A stretch of DNA of 64,000 bases from the NCBI GenBank assembly GCA_965243805.1, contig OZ251577.1, positions 1 through 64,000 on the forward strand. Reading direction: 5' to 3'. Position numbers and translations under genes: made by a program. The stretch comes from CATQHQ01 sp965243805. GTDB taxonomy: Bacteria; Gemmatimonadota; Gemmatimonadetes; Longimicrobiales; Gaopeijiaceae. Below the pieces are notes generated by a model. The model saw nothing but the letters and a program-made list of their open reading frames with translations. It searched no databases and was not told where the DNA came from. Below are positions 16,305 to 25,900 of the stretch, piece by piece. Position 1 is the first letter of the stretch, and each line of letters opens with the position of its first letter.

Positions 16305-17717
16305 ATGATCAACCTGCCCGAGATGCAGCATCGCTTGGCCGCCACGCCGTGGTGGAGGAAGCCGCGCCGGTGGGTGCTGGACGACCCCGACCTCAGCCAG
16401 GCCAACGCGGCCCGCTTCAGGTACGAGGCCGGGGTCCTGGACGACCTCCAGCCGGGCGGCCTCTACTTGCTCCGCGGGCCAAGGCGGGTCGGGAAGACCG
16501 TGGAGGTCCCGAGGACGGTGCGACGGCTGATCGACAGGGGCACCGACCCTCTCCGCATCTTGCACATGGCCGCCGACCGGATGACGGCTCGAGACCTGCG
16601 GACGATGGTCGAGGCCGCCAGCCCTCTGACGCCCCCCGGTCTGCGGACTTGGTTCGTGGACGAGATCACGGCCATCGAGGACGGGTGGCCCGCCGAGATC
16701 AAGTGGCTGCGGGATAACGACGCCCGGTTTCGCAACGATACGGTCGTTCTGACGGGCTCGTCGGCGGCGAACCTGAGCGAGTCCGTCAAGGCACTGGCTG
16801 GCCGTCGCGGCGAGGTGGTCGATCCCGACCGCGTGCTGTTGCCGATGCCCTTTCGCGCGTTCGTGCGAGCCGTCGTGAAGGAGCCGCCCCCGGAGGAGGG
16901 TCGCCCGCCCCTGCCCCTGGGGGTCCTGGCAGAGGACGGTGGCACGCTCGCCGAAGCCGTCCGCGACCTCGCACCGTGGTTGCCGACGCTCGCACGTGCA
17001 TGGGACGCTTACATCCGGGTTGGAGGCTTCCCCCGGATCGTGGACTGTCATCTTCGCGACGCCAGCCACGAGGCTTTCCGCCGCGACTTGCTTGACGTCG
17101 TCCACGGGGAGGCCCTGCGACGCGCACAATGGTCCAAGGCCCAGACCGACGCCTTCACGAGACGATTGGCGAAGGGACTGGGCTCGCTCGCCAACCACTC
17201 GGACATCGCAACCGATCTGGGGGCCTCCGCTACGCTCGTGAAGCGACGCATCAACGCGCTTCGGGACGGTTTCGTCGTGTGGCCGTGTCACCGAGAGGTG
17301 AAGTTGCGACCGCACCTCCGTGCCCAGGCCAAGGTCTACTTCGTCGATCCGGTCTTCTGCCGGCTGACCCGAGCTCCCCAGGGCGGCCTGGACCCCGGCA
17401 TTCTCTCCGAGCAACAGCTGGGAGTCGCCCTGCTCCGCTCGTTCGCACGCGAAGCTCCCGGAGCGTTCCTCGACTTCGACCAAGTCCTGCACCACAGGAC
17501 CCCCGCCCGCAAGGAGATCGACTTCGTGGGCCCGGCCTTCGGCGGAGTCGCCGTCGAGTCCAAGTACGTGTCCGGCCACCGCTGGCGGCGCGCGTTGCCG
17601 ACCCTCAAGGCGTCGCGCTGGCGTGGCATCGTCGCCACCCGGGACGCGCTGGAGGTCGGCAACCCAGACGTAAACGCCGTCCCCACCGGCCTCTTGGCTT
17701 GGCTGATCGGGGGTTGA
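16305..17717 (+). CDS. AAA_14 ATPase with PD-(D/E)xK-like C-terminus
   Basis: A 470-residue ATPase. Walker A GPRRVGKT is at residues 58-65; Walker B is in TWFVDEITAIE; a sensor strand is NDTVVLTGSSAANL. A winged-helix-like middle part (LGASATLVKRRINAL) precedes a DUF4143-type C-terminal nuclease fold in which EIDFVG and VAVESKY supply the Asp and the ExK pair, so the nuclease core looks intact. Such proteins are common in bacteria; their function is largely unknown, with a role in mobile-element or phage conflict proposed. Its stop lies 42 bp before the nSTAND gene. The sequence TGACGTGACCGAC occurs just after its stop (17715) and again at the next start (17756). Confidence 0.85.
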   Translation: MINLPEMQHRLAATPWWRKPRRWVLDDPDLSQANAARFRYEAGVLDDLQPGGLYLLRGPRRVGKTVEVPRTVRRLIDRGTDPLRILHMAADRMTARDLRTMVEAASPLTPPGLRTWFVDEITAIEDGWPAEIKWLRDNDARFRNDTVVLTGSSAANLSESVKALAGRRGEVVDPDRVLLPMPFRAFVRAVVKEPPPEEGRPPLPLGVLAEDGGTLAEAVRDLAPWLPTLARAWDAYIRVGGFPRIVDCHLRDASHEAFRRDLLDVVHGEALRRAQWSKAQTDAFTRRLAKGLGSLANHSDIATDLGASATLVKRRINALRDGFVVWPCHREVKLRPHLRAQAKVYFVDPVFCRLTRAPQGGLDPGILSEQQLGVALLRSFAREAPGAFLDFDQVLHHRTPARKEIDFVGPAFGGVAVESKYVSGHRWRRALPTLKASRWRGIVATRDALEVGNPDVNAVPTGLLAWLIGG

Positions 17718-17759
17718 CGTGACCGACGAGAGGGCCGATTTGACCGACCGGAGGCTGAC

Positions 17760-20700
17760 GTGACCGACATGGGCGTGAAGGACCCGCTTTGGCGAGCGAT
17801 CGAAAGGGAGCTCGGCCGCCGGCTGGACCCGCTTCTGTTCGAACGATGCGCAGTCCACCTTCTGCAAGAGGCGTATCCGCGACTGACGCCGGTGTCGGGT
17901 CCTGGCGACGGCGGGATAGACGGGGCGATTGCGACGGACGGCGGTCCGCCGATGATCTTGGTGTGCACGACCAGTCCCGACGTGATCGGCAACCTCACCA
18001 AGAATCTGAAGAGCTACAAGGCGGTTCTGGAGAGCCACGAGGCGATTCGTGGCGCCAGTAGGTACGGAGCATCGGCCGCTGCTGGGCCAACGTCAGAGCC
18101 GCCTGGCGTGGTCGTGGCAACCTCCCAACCACTCACACCCCGCCAGCGGCGGAACTTGGAGCAGCGCGCTGACGAGTTGGGATTCGACCTGAAGAACATC
18201 CATGACCGGGACGACTTCGTCGGTCGGCTGTACCGCGGTCCGCCGATATGGCGAATGGAGTTGCTGGGACTCACGGGTGAGTTGCCGGCCCTGTCCGTAT
18301 ACCCGTGTCTGTCCGCGTACCCAGGGCAACTCGGTTGGGACAACCTGGAAGTACTGGGGCGAGACGAGGAACTCGACTGGATGCGCCGCCAGGAAGGGGA
18401 CTACGTGCTCGTCGGCCAACCCGGAGTCGGCAAGACCACGTTGTTGCGAGTGCTGGCGAGGGAGGGCTACGGCCTCTTCGCGGCGACTGAGGAGCTGCAC
18501 CGAATCGCAGACGCCTATCGGGAGTCGCAGCCCCAGTTCGTCTTCCTGCCCGATGCGCACCTGCGAGCCGACCTGTTGCGCGGCCTCCTTGATCTGCGGC
18601 TTCAGCTGGGTGCTCAGTTCAAGATCGCGGCCACGACTTGGCCCAGTCGCGAACGAGAGATTGCCTACGACTGGACCCCGACGCGGAAGGCCCCGACGCG
18701 GAAGGCCATCGATCCTCTGCCGCGAGACGTACTTGCCCAAATCGTCCGCTCGACCGTTGGGGCCGTCAGCGATCCCATTGTTGCTGAAGTCCTGGACCAG
18801 AGCACGGGGAAACCGGGGTTGAACCAGAGCAAAGGCAAACCTGGGTTGGCGGTCCGGCTGGCCGAGGCCGCAATCAAGGCGCGGGAGATTGAGTCAGTAG
18901 CGCGGGGCGCGGTCCTGCTGACCTACCTGGAGCGCAACTGCAAGCTGATTCCTCACGATATGGACATCCTGGCTTGCGTGGCTCTCGGCGGCGAGCAAGG
19001 CATGACGCTGGCCAGTGCTGCTAGAGCGCTGGAAGTGGCACCGACATACGTCAAAGGCGTGCTCCCCAAGGTATCCGGCACGGGCTTTCTTGTGGACAGC
19101 CTCTTCTCCGGCTCTCCCCTGTCGATCACTCCTGCCGCGCTGCGGGACGCCTTGGTCGCCAGGACGTTCTTTTCGGGCGCCCGCAGCTTGGATGTTGGTC
19201 GGGCACTCGATGCGGTGTACGATGCGACGAGTGCCACCGAGACCCTGATCTCCGTTCTGGCCCGACGAGCAGCACGGCGAGAGCCGGAGTTGCACCGCTT
19301 GATCCGCATGATCCGCAGCCGTCTGCCAGACGATCCCCGCGACCGGGCCCACCGCAACCTGTGGCAAGCGTACGCCCGAGTGGGAAGGAAGGAGGCGGTT
19401 CTCTGGATCCTGGATCACCACCGGGACCTCGTCGATGTGGTGGCTCGTCCAGCCCTCGACTTCGCGCCGGTCCACTCACTTCCGTTATTGCTTTCCCGGG
19501 TTGCAAACCAAGGCGTGCGCAGAGTTCTCGAAGACTGGCTCACCGAGCCCGCGTTCGATCTCGTGAAGCGCCGCCGCCAGGTCCTTGAGGAGCTCCAGGA
19601 GATTCAGGTGATACAGCACCGTCGGCCCCTGGACGCCCGCGAGATGCTGCTGGACGAGGCCCGATCCGAAAACCGATCAGACGAGCCCGACGAAACGAAC
19701 TTGTTGGCGCTGATCCAGACGGTTTTCTCCTTGGAGCTCAACGACTTTGGTCTGGATCGGGTCGCGATGAACGAGATTGCCTGGCGAGTCGGCCCACCTC
19801 CCTTGTCGCAAGTCCAAGAGCTGTTCAAGCTGTGGCCGTCCGCATGTCGCCTGCTGCAGGCGTGGGGTCAGGCGGGCGTGGAAGCAGCTCGCGGGATAGC
19901 CGTGCATTGGTGCCGAGCGGCAAACAAGGAGACGGTCAGCACGTCGGACGAGTGGTGTGCCGGGGTCCGCAACCACGCCCGGAGAATGGTCGCGGATGTG
20001 GTGGCGTTGGCCGACGAGCGGCCAGGAATCGTCTTGTGGGCCAAGAGAACGGCCGAGGCGACAGGCATTGATGTGGAGTTGCCGCCGTTGGAACCGGACG
20101 TCGCCGATGTCCTGCCACACTATCGAATGCAGAAGGCGGCCGAGGGAGCCGATTCCAGTGTGCCTCGCAACGACGAGAGTGTAGTTATGAAGCGGGCGGC
20201 CGTGTTGGCGTCCGGAGAGGCCCGCACCGGCGTCCGCGAACTGATGCGCTTGGCGGAGGAGGCGCAGCTAGCGGGTCATCATCCCGGCCACATTCGATTG
20301 CTGACGTTCCTAGAGGCGGTCGCGGAGAGGGTGGCCGACCCGGTCGACTGGACGCGAGAACTGGTGGACCGATCCGCTCACCCCCAGTGGGTAGCACCCT
20401 GCCTGCTGGCGGCGGTGGCACGGGGTCTGTGGTCCGAAAAGATGTGGGGTCCGTTGCTAGGAAACGATCAGTACCGTGATCTTGCCATCTGGACGGGACT
20501 GCAACATGGCAACCTGCCCGGCCCAGTTGTGGAGTACATCTGGGCAGGGTTGGTGGAGGGAAGGTTGCCGGCCATGTCGTGGAAGATGGTCCATGAAGAG
20601 TGGAAGTTGCGGCTGCTGCGAACTGAGCGTCGTGACCTTGCAGTGCGTGCAGCCGGTGCAATGTGGCGTTCAGACGACGTGACGGTTTGGGCCCGGCCAG

Positions 20701-21263
20701 TGCTGTTGGCATGGCTGAACGTGATGGCCGAATGCGAAGACGAGTCGTTGCTGGTAGATGTGTTCTTGAGCCAGTCGCCAATGGCCCAGAAAGTTGCCAA
20801 GGCGTGGTTCCTGGTATCGCGGGCGGAACTGCGGGTCGACAGGCAAACCTTCCTCGACAAGCACACCTTCGATTTGGCCGCTTCATTGCTCAATCGCGAG
20901 AGCAGGGTTGCCTTGGTACGGGCGATTCCGCCCGGGACGGCGAGATACGCTGTTCTGGCTTTGGTGGGCCAGGACGACGAAGTGTACCAAGTCCTTCTGG
21001 ATCGCAAGGATCTGTCGGACATGCACCTCCTGCCGTTGAGAGACAGCGACGCGGGGGACGCAGGCCTGGAGTTGGCAGTCCGTGCGCGTCAAGCTGGGTA
21101 TTCGATACGGCAGATTGCCGACAACATCCTCTGGCAACAGGTATCGGCCTTTCCCGACGACAGCCAGTGGCGGCTTCGGGAGAGGATGGAGGCGTGGGCC
21201 AGCCATGTCGACGCGAGCGTACAGCGCATCGCCGAGTTGGTCCTGGAGCGTGCATACGGATGA
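17760..21263 (+). CDS. nSTAND3-like NTPase with restriction-endonuclease-like N-terminus
   Basis: A 1167-residue protein. Residues 1-160 resemble a PD-(D/E)xK module: a helix FERCAVHLLQEAYP, then GPGDGGIDGAI (Asp 54) and MILVCTTSPDVIGNL, where a classic nuclease would have ExK or QxK; I recall TTSxDVxGNL as typical of this family, so nuclease activity is doubtful. Then come LTGELPALSV, NLEVLGRDEELDWM and the P-loop GQPGVGKTT (219-227), the nSTAND3 NTPase. About 700 residues of helical repeats follow, suitable for sensing. Antiviral STAND proteins (Avs) share the effector-STAND-sensor plan; defence is an inference. GTG at 17760 is the chosen start because GGAGG ends five bases before it. Two short in-frame duplications (PTRKA twice; KPGLNQSKGKPGL) are present. 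Confidence 0.8.
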   Translation: MTDMGVKDPLWRAIERELGRRLDPLLFERCAVHLLQEAYPRLTPVSGPGDGGIDGAIATDGGPPMILVCTTSPDVIGNLTKNLKSYKAVLESHEAIRGASRYGASAAAGPTSEPPGVVVATSQPLTPRQRRNLEQRADELGFDLKNIHDRDDFVGRLYRGPPIWRMELLGLTGELPALSVYPCLSAYPGQLGWDNLEVLGRDEELDWMRRQEGDYVLVGQPGVGKTTLLRVLAREGYGLFAATEELHRIADAYRESQPQFVFLPDAHLRADLLRGLLDLRLQLGAQFKIAATTWPSREREIAYDWTPTRKAPTRKAIDPLPRDVLAQIVRSTVGAVSDPIVAEVLDQSTGKPGLNQSKGKPGLAVRLAEAAIKAREIESVARGAVLLTYLERNCKLIPHDMDILACVALGGEQGMTLASAARALEVAPTYVKGVLPKVSGTGFLVDSLFSGSPLSITPAALRDALVARTFFSGARSLDVGRALDAVYDATSATETLISVLARRAARREPELHRLIRMIRSRLPDDPRDRAHRNLWQAYARVGRKEAVLWILDHHRDLVDVVARPALDFAPVHSLPLLLSRVANQGVRRVLEDWLTEPAFDLVKRRRQVLEELQEIQVIQHRRPLDAREMLLDEARSENRSDEPDETNLLALIQTVFSLELNDFGLDRVAMNEIAWRVGPPPLSQVQELFKLWPSACRLLQAWGQAGVEAARGIAVHWCRAANKETVSTSDEWCAGVRNHARRMVADVVALADERPGIVLWAKRTAEATGIDVELPPLEPDVADVLPHYRMQKAAEGADSSVPRNDESVVMKRAAVLASGEARTGVRELMRLAEEAQLAGHHPGHIRLLTFLEAVAERVADPVDWTRELVDRSAHPQWVAPCLLAAVARGLWSEKMWGPLLGNDQYRDLAIWTGLQHGNLPGPVVEYIWAGLVEGRLPAMSWKMVHEEWKLRLLRTERRDLAVRAAGAMWRSDDVTVWARPVLLAWLNVMAECEDESLLVDVFLSQSPMAQKVAKAWFLVSRAELRVDRQTFLDKHTFDLAASLLNRESRVALVRAIPPGTARYAVLALVGQDDEVYQVLLDRKDLSDMHLLPLRDSDAGDAGLELAVRARQAGYSIRQIADNILWQQVSAFPDDSQWRLRERMEAWASHVDASVQRIAELVLERAYG

Positions 21264-21285
21264 GGGCCGACGGGACCCAGCGTCC

Positions 21286-22868
21286 CTACATCCCCCAGAC
21301 CGCGATCTCGCTTCCGCTCTCAGCGATCCGGCGTTCACGGAACATCTTCTCGTTCCAGCTCCGCTTTTCGTCGCGGTCGAAGATCACAAGGTGGCCCGCC
21401 TCCGCATTGCAACGGTCCATGTACGCCGCCGTCTGCTCCACGCCGTCGGCCACCGTGCGCTCCAACCCCGGCGCTCGTGGCGGACTTTGCACTCGACCAC
21501 TTACTTGCGGACGCGCTCCCCCTCCGGCCACTCGATCAGCAGGTCGACTCGGCAGCGTCCCAGCCCGTATTCGCACTCGACCCGGCCGCTGTTGTTGACG
21601 ATCCGCTGCAAGAACGCCTGCAACAGCAGGAGCGGCCCCGCTTCCCGGTAGTCGAACCGCTCTACCCAGCTCTCCGAGTGCTCGCGGAAGAACTCCTGGA
21701 AGCGGGCCAGCAGCTTGTCCAGCAACAGCGCGCCGTCGGCGTCCACGTACCACGCCGGATCCTCCTGCAATTTGAGCTGGGTCGGCCAAGTGAGCTGCCG
21801 GGGCACGGCTTCGGCGTAGATCGGGTTGGTCAGCCGCATCGGCGGGTCGCGGGCGATCAGCCCCAGGTCCTGCACGTACTCGATGTCGTCGGCGGTGGAC
21901 TCGAAGCCGTCGCCGCCGACCAGCAGGGGCTCGATCACCCGCCGAACGCGATCCTCCTTGAGCTTGTCGGTAAGCTGGTCCAGGTGGGTGTCCCGGCGCA
22001 GGATCAGCTGTTCGCGGGCGGCGAGCACATCGGCCTGGGTAACGGGGCGGGTGGGGTCGGCGGCCAGGGCACCCCGGAAGCACATCTCGTATGCCAGCGC
22101 GTTGACGAGCCAGGGCTGGCCGCGGGTCTGGCTCCACACCGCGTCCAGTGCACCGTCGCTGAACGGCTGGCCCGTCTCGGCAGTGTGCTGTCCGAGAAGC
22201 GCGTGCACTTCATCCCGGGAGAAGTCGCCCAGGCGGAGCGACTCGGCCTTGATGTTGAATGCACTGCCGCCCGTCACCATCGTCTTGGCGGTGCTGGAGT
22301 CGGTGCGGTAGTCGCGCACATCGCGGACGCCGCACAGGACGACGCTCTGGGGAAAGCCGTCAGGGCGAAGATGGTAGCCCGCACGAAGCTGTCGCAGCAC
22401 GGCCAGCAGCGAGTCGCCCACCAGGGTGTCGATCTCGTCGATCAGCAGCAGCAGCGGCTTGTCGCTGGTCCGACTCCAGCGGTTCAGCACTGTGCGCAGG
22501 GCACTGTGTCCACCGGCCCGAGCCAGCACGGCGGGCCATATCTCGCCTAGGCGCTCGTCGTCCAGCGTCTCCCGCGCCGCCTCGGCCAGTTCGTTCAGAA
22601 CGGTACGGATCGCCGCGTCCACATCCTCGCGAGCCGTTGCCGCGCCCTCCACGTTGACGTAGACGCAACGGTATCCGCCGTCGGCGTTCAGCAGGTCTTG
22701 GAGCGCCAGGAGTGCGGAGGTCTTGCCAGTCTGACGGGGAGCGTGGAGCACGAAGTAGCGCTTCCAGGCGATGAGTTGCCGGAGTTCGGCGAGGTCCATG
22801 CGGTTCAGCGGCGGGATGTGGTAGTGGTCCTCCGGCACCACCGGACCGGACGTGTTGAAGTAGCGCAC
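21286..22868 (-). pseudogene. Broken AAA ATPase/nuclease gene
   Basis: From GTG at 22868 (after GGAGGAG) the protein reads RYFNTSGPVVPEDHY, then Walker A HAPRQTGKTS, Walker B KPLLLLIDEIDTLVGD and the PD-(D/E)xK start GLGRCRVDLLIEWP. It then meets TAA at 21501-21503. The same frame continues with VVECKV, the nuclease ExK strand, but the final part (GLERTVADGVEQTAAYMDRC to the end SEIAVWGM at 21286) lies in a second frame. So one nonsense codon and one frameshift near 21450-21490 separate the ATPase from its nuclease active site. Translation now would give an ATPase of about 455 residues without the ExK strand. A sequencing error could explain the frameshift but less easily both lesions. Confidence 0.8.
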
Positions 22869-22907
22869 CTCTTCGTCTCCTCCCAAGCCAAGTCGGAGCC
22901 GCTCGAC

Positions 22908-25900
22908 CTAGCGGTTCAACTCCAGTTTGAAGCGGAGGTTGTAGCCGGGATAGGCAGCTTCGAGGCCGGCGCCGATGCCCAGGCTGGGTGGAGTTCGGAT
23001 GCGTGCTCCGAAGCGGAAGCGTTCGCCTTGGCCGTCCACGCCTTGGGAAGAGCCGACGGCGGCGTAGGGGGTCAGGAGAGCCTCCGTGCTGAAGCGGTGG
23101 AGTGGGACGGGAAGGCCGTACGCGACCTCGGCGTTCAGGCGGGCGGCGTTCAGGCGGGCGGCGTGGAGGTGAGCGGTGGCGGAGCTGGCAGGGCTGGCCC
23201 CCGCCCCGCCCTGCTCCTGCCGCCAAAGCTGGCCTGCGCCGCCTTGGCCCAGGCCCCACGCCGGCTCCAGCCGCACCGAGAGGCCGTGGCCTGACGTGCG
23301 CGGCGCTACCCTCAGTGCGCCAGCGGCACCCCACTCCCGCAAGCCGCCGTCGCCGTTGAGTACCGCGTGTCCCGCCGCTTCCAGTCGTAGCCGGGAGTCC
23401 CACGCCGCCAGGGCCACGCCGCCGCCCGCCTCCATTCCCGTGCCGGTCAGGCCGTCTCCGCCGTCGTAGCGAACCCCCACTCCGACCGAGGGCGTGAGCG
23501 TTGCAGAGCCTGCCGTGAAGGTGCGGGCCGCAGCGAGCGACAGGCGCAACCGGTGGACTCCCACTTCCAGCGCGTTCATCTGGTCCCCGTTGCCTTCAAG
23601 ATGGAAGCGGGCGGACTGGCCGTCGGCGATCACTTCCAGCGTTCCCGCGCCGCCGTGCAGCAGGCGCAGGCTGGCTCCTGACGCCATCATCCGTGCACTC
23701 GCCTCCGAGGACTGCCGCCCGGCTTCTTCGTCCAGGACCACCACATCGCTCGTGGCAAAGCCGGCCACGGCCCACACTCTAGAGCCGCCAGCCCCCGACC
23801 AACCCAGGTAGGGATGGAGCCCGGTGATGCGGGTGTCGTGGACGCCGGAGATGGGCCTGCCGTCGCTGGTCACGTCGTAGTCGAACGATGCGTCGAGTCG
23901 GCTGGCGGCCAAGCCGGCGGTGAAGCTAGAGCCGATGCCCACGTCCAGGCCAGCGGCGGCGGTGCTCGACTCGCCGGACCAGTCGAGGGGGAAAGCACCT
24001 GCGCCCGAGCTAGGGCTTGCGACGCCCAGGCCGGAACCCGAGGTGCGGCGGTAGTCGCCGTGTGCCCACGCGCCCGGCCCACGCGCCCGGCCCACGCCCG
24101 ATTGGTTGGATTGGGCGATGCGGCCTGCCACCGCGTCCGAAACCACAGAGGCCCAGCTGCGTGCCACTTCGGGAAGGACGGCGCGGTTGACGGCGTCGAG
24201 CCGGCGCGAAGTCTCCTCTGCTCCCACGACCTCGACGACAAAGGAAAGCGTGTCGGCATCCCCGTCCTCGTCGGTTGCCGTGTAGGCATAGGCGGTCTTG
24301 GGGGTGGGGGCGCTCGGGGTGCCCGCCACCGTGCGGGCGTCCGGGTCGAAGACGAGTCCGGGGGGCGGTGCGGGCGACAGGACGTAGGTCAACCGTCCGT
24401 TGCCGCCCTGGGCTTCGGGGAGTCGCAGAGTCGCGATTGGTCGGTCCTCGAACCAGCGTTGCGACGGCACCACCGCCTCTCCGAAAGAGGGCCGCAGGTC
24501 AATGTCGTCGTTGAGGATCGTGCCCGTGGCGGTCTCCTCTTGCGCTCCGCCAGGCAGGGGCATCGTCATCCGAATGATCACGGTCTCGTCGGCCTCGTGG
24601 CTCTGGTCGCCGACGACCAGCACTTCGCACGTCTTTCGCGTCTCGCCGGGGGCGAACGCCAGGGTCGTCGGAGGCATCTCGACGTAGTCTTCGCCGGCGG
24701 TGGCGGTGCCCGTGCCCGTGTCCGTGCACTCGACCGTCGTGGGCAGGCCGCTGGGTCGGTCCAGGGTGACCGAGAACACAAGGCGGGAGTGGCCGTTATC
24801 CCCTTCTTGGATGTTGGGCGAATCGGCTCGCACGATGGGTGGGGCGTCGTCGTCCTGGATCGTGCCCGTGCCTTTGGCGGCCCGGCCGACGCTCCCGGTC
24901 CCAGCGTTGACTGGGCTGGCGAGTTCGGCGTTGACGGGGTCGGTCAGGGAGAGGACGACTGTCTCGTCGGGTTCGTCCAGTGCGTCGCCTAGCACGGCCA
25001 CTTCAATGGTGCGGGCCGTGTCGCCCAGGGCGAAGGTGAGGGTGCCGGGCGCGACCTCTTCGTAGTCAGCACCGGGAGTGGCGGTCCCCGTGCCCACGTC
25101 GGCGTATTGCACGGTCACGGATCGTCCGCTCGGCGCGCTCAGGGCGACGGCGAAGGACAGGACGGTCGTCTCGCCTGGGCCGCCCTCGGTCGCGCTCGGG
25201 GAGTTGATCGACAGGGCCGGGGCCGCGTCGTCGTCAAGGATCGTGCCCGTGCCAGCGGCGGTCTTGTCGGCGGTGGCGGCCAGGGCGTTCGCGGCGTTGG
25301 CGGCTATGGCGTTCGCGGCAGTCGCGGTCATGGCGTTGGCGGCTTCGCCGAGTTGGGCGTTGCCGGGGTCGGTCAGGGAGAGGACGATCGTCTCGTCGGG
25401 CTCGTCCAGTGCATCGCCCAGTACGGCCACTTCGATGGTGCGGGCCGTGTCGCCGGGGGCGAAGGTGAGGGTGCCGCGCGCGACCTCTTCGTAGTCGGTG
25501 CCGGGAGTGGCGGTCCCCGTGCCCGTGTCGGCGTACCGCACGGTCACGGATCGCCCGCTCGGTGCGCTCAGGGCGACGGTGAAGGACAGGACGGTCGTCT
25601 CGCCAGGGCCGCCCTCGGTCGCGCTGGGGGAGTTGATCGACAGAGTGGGCATCGCGTCGTCGTCGAGGATCGTGCCACTGCCAGCGGGGCCCCTGCCAAT
25701 GCTTGCGGTCCCGGCGTTGGCAGGGTCGTCCAGCTCGGCGTTGACGGGGTCGGCCAGGGAGAGGACGACCGTCTCGTCGTGCTCGTCCACGCCATCGCCC
25801 AGCACGGTCGCTTCAATGGTCTTGGCCGAGTCGCCGGGGGCGAAGGTGAGGGTGCCGGGCGCGATCTCTTCGTAGTCGATGCCGGGAGTGGCGGTCCCCG

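Noticed and set aside
20663..21598. A 311-codon plus-strand frame over the end of the nSTAND gene
   Set aside because: It is a shadow spanning two real genes in other frames and shows no domain.
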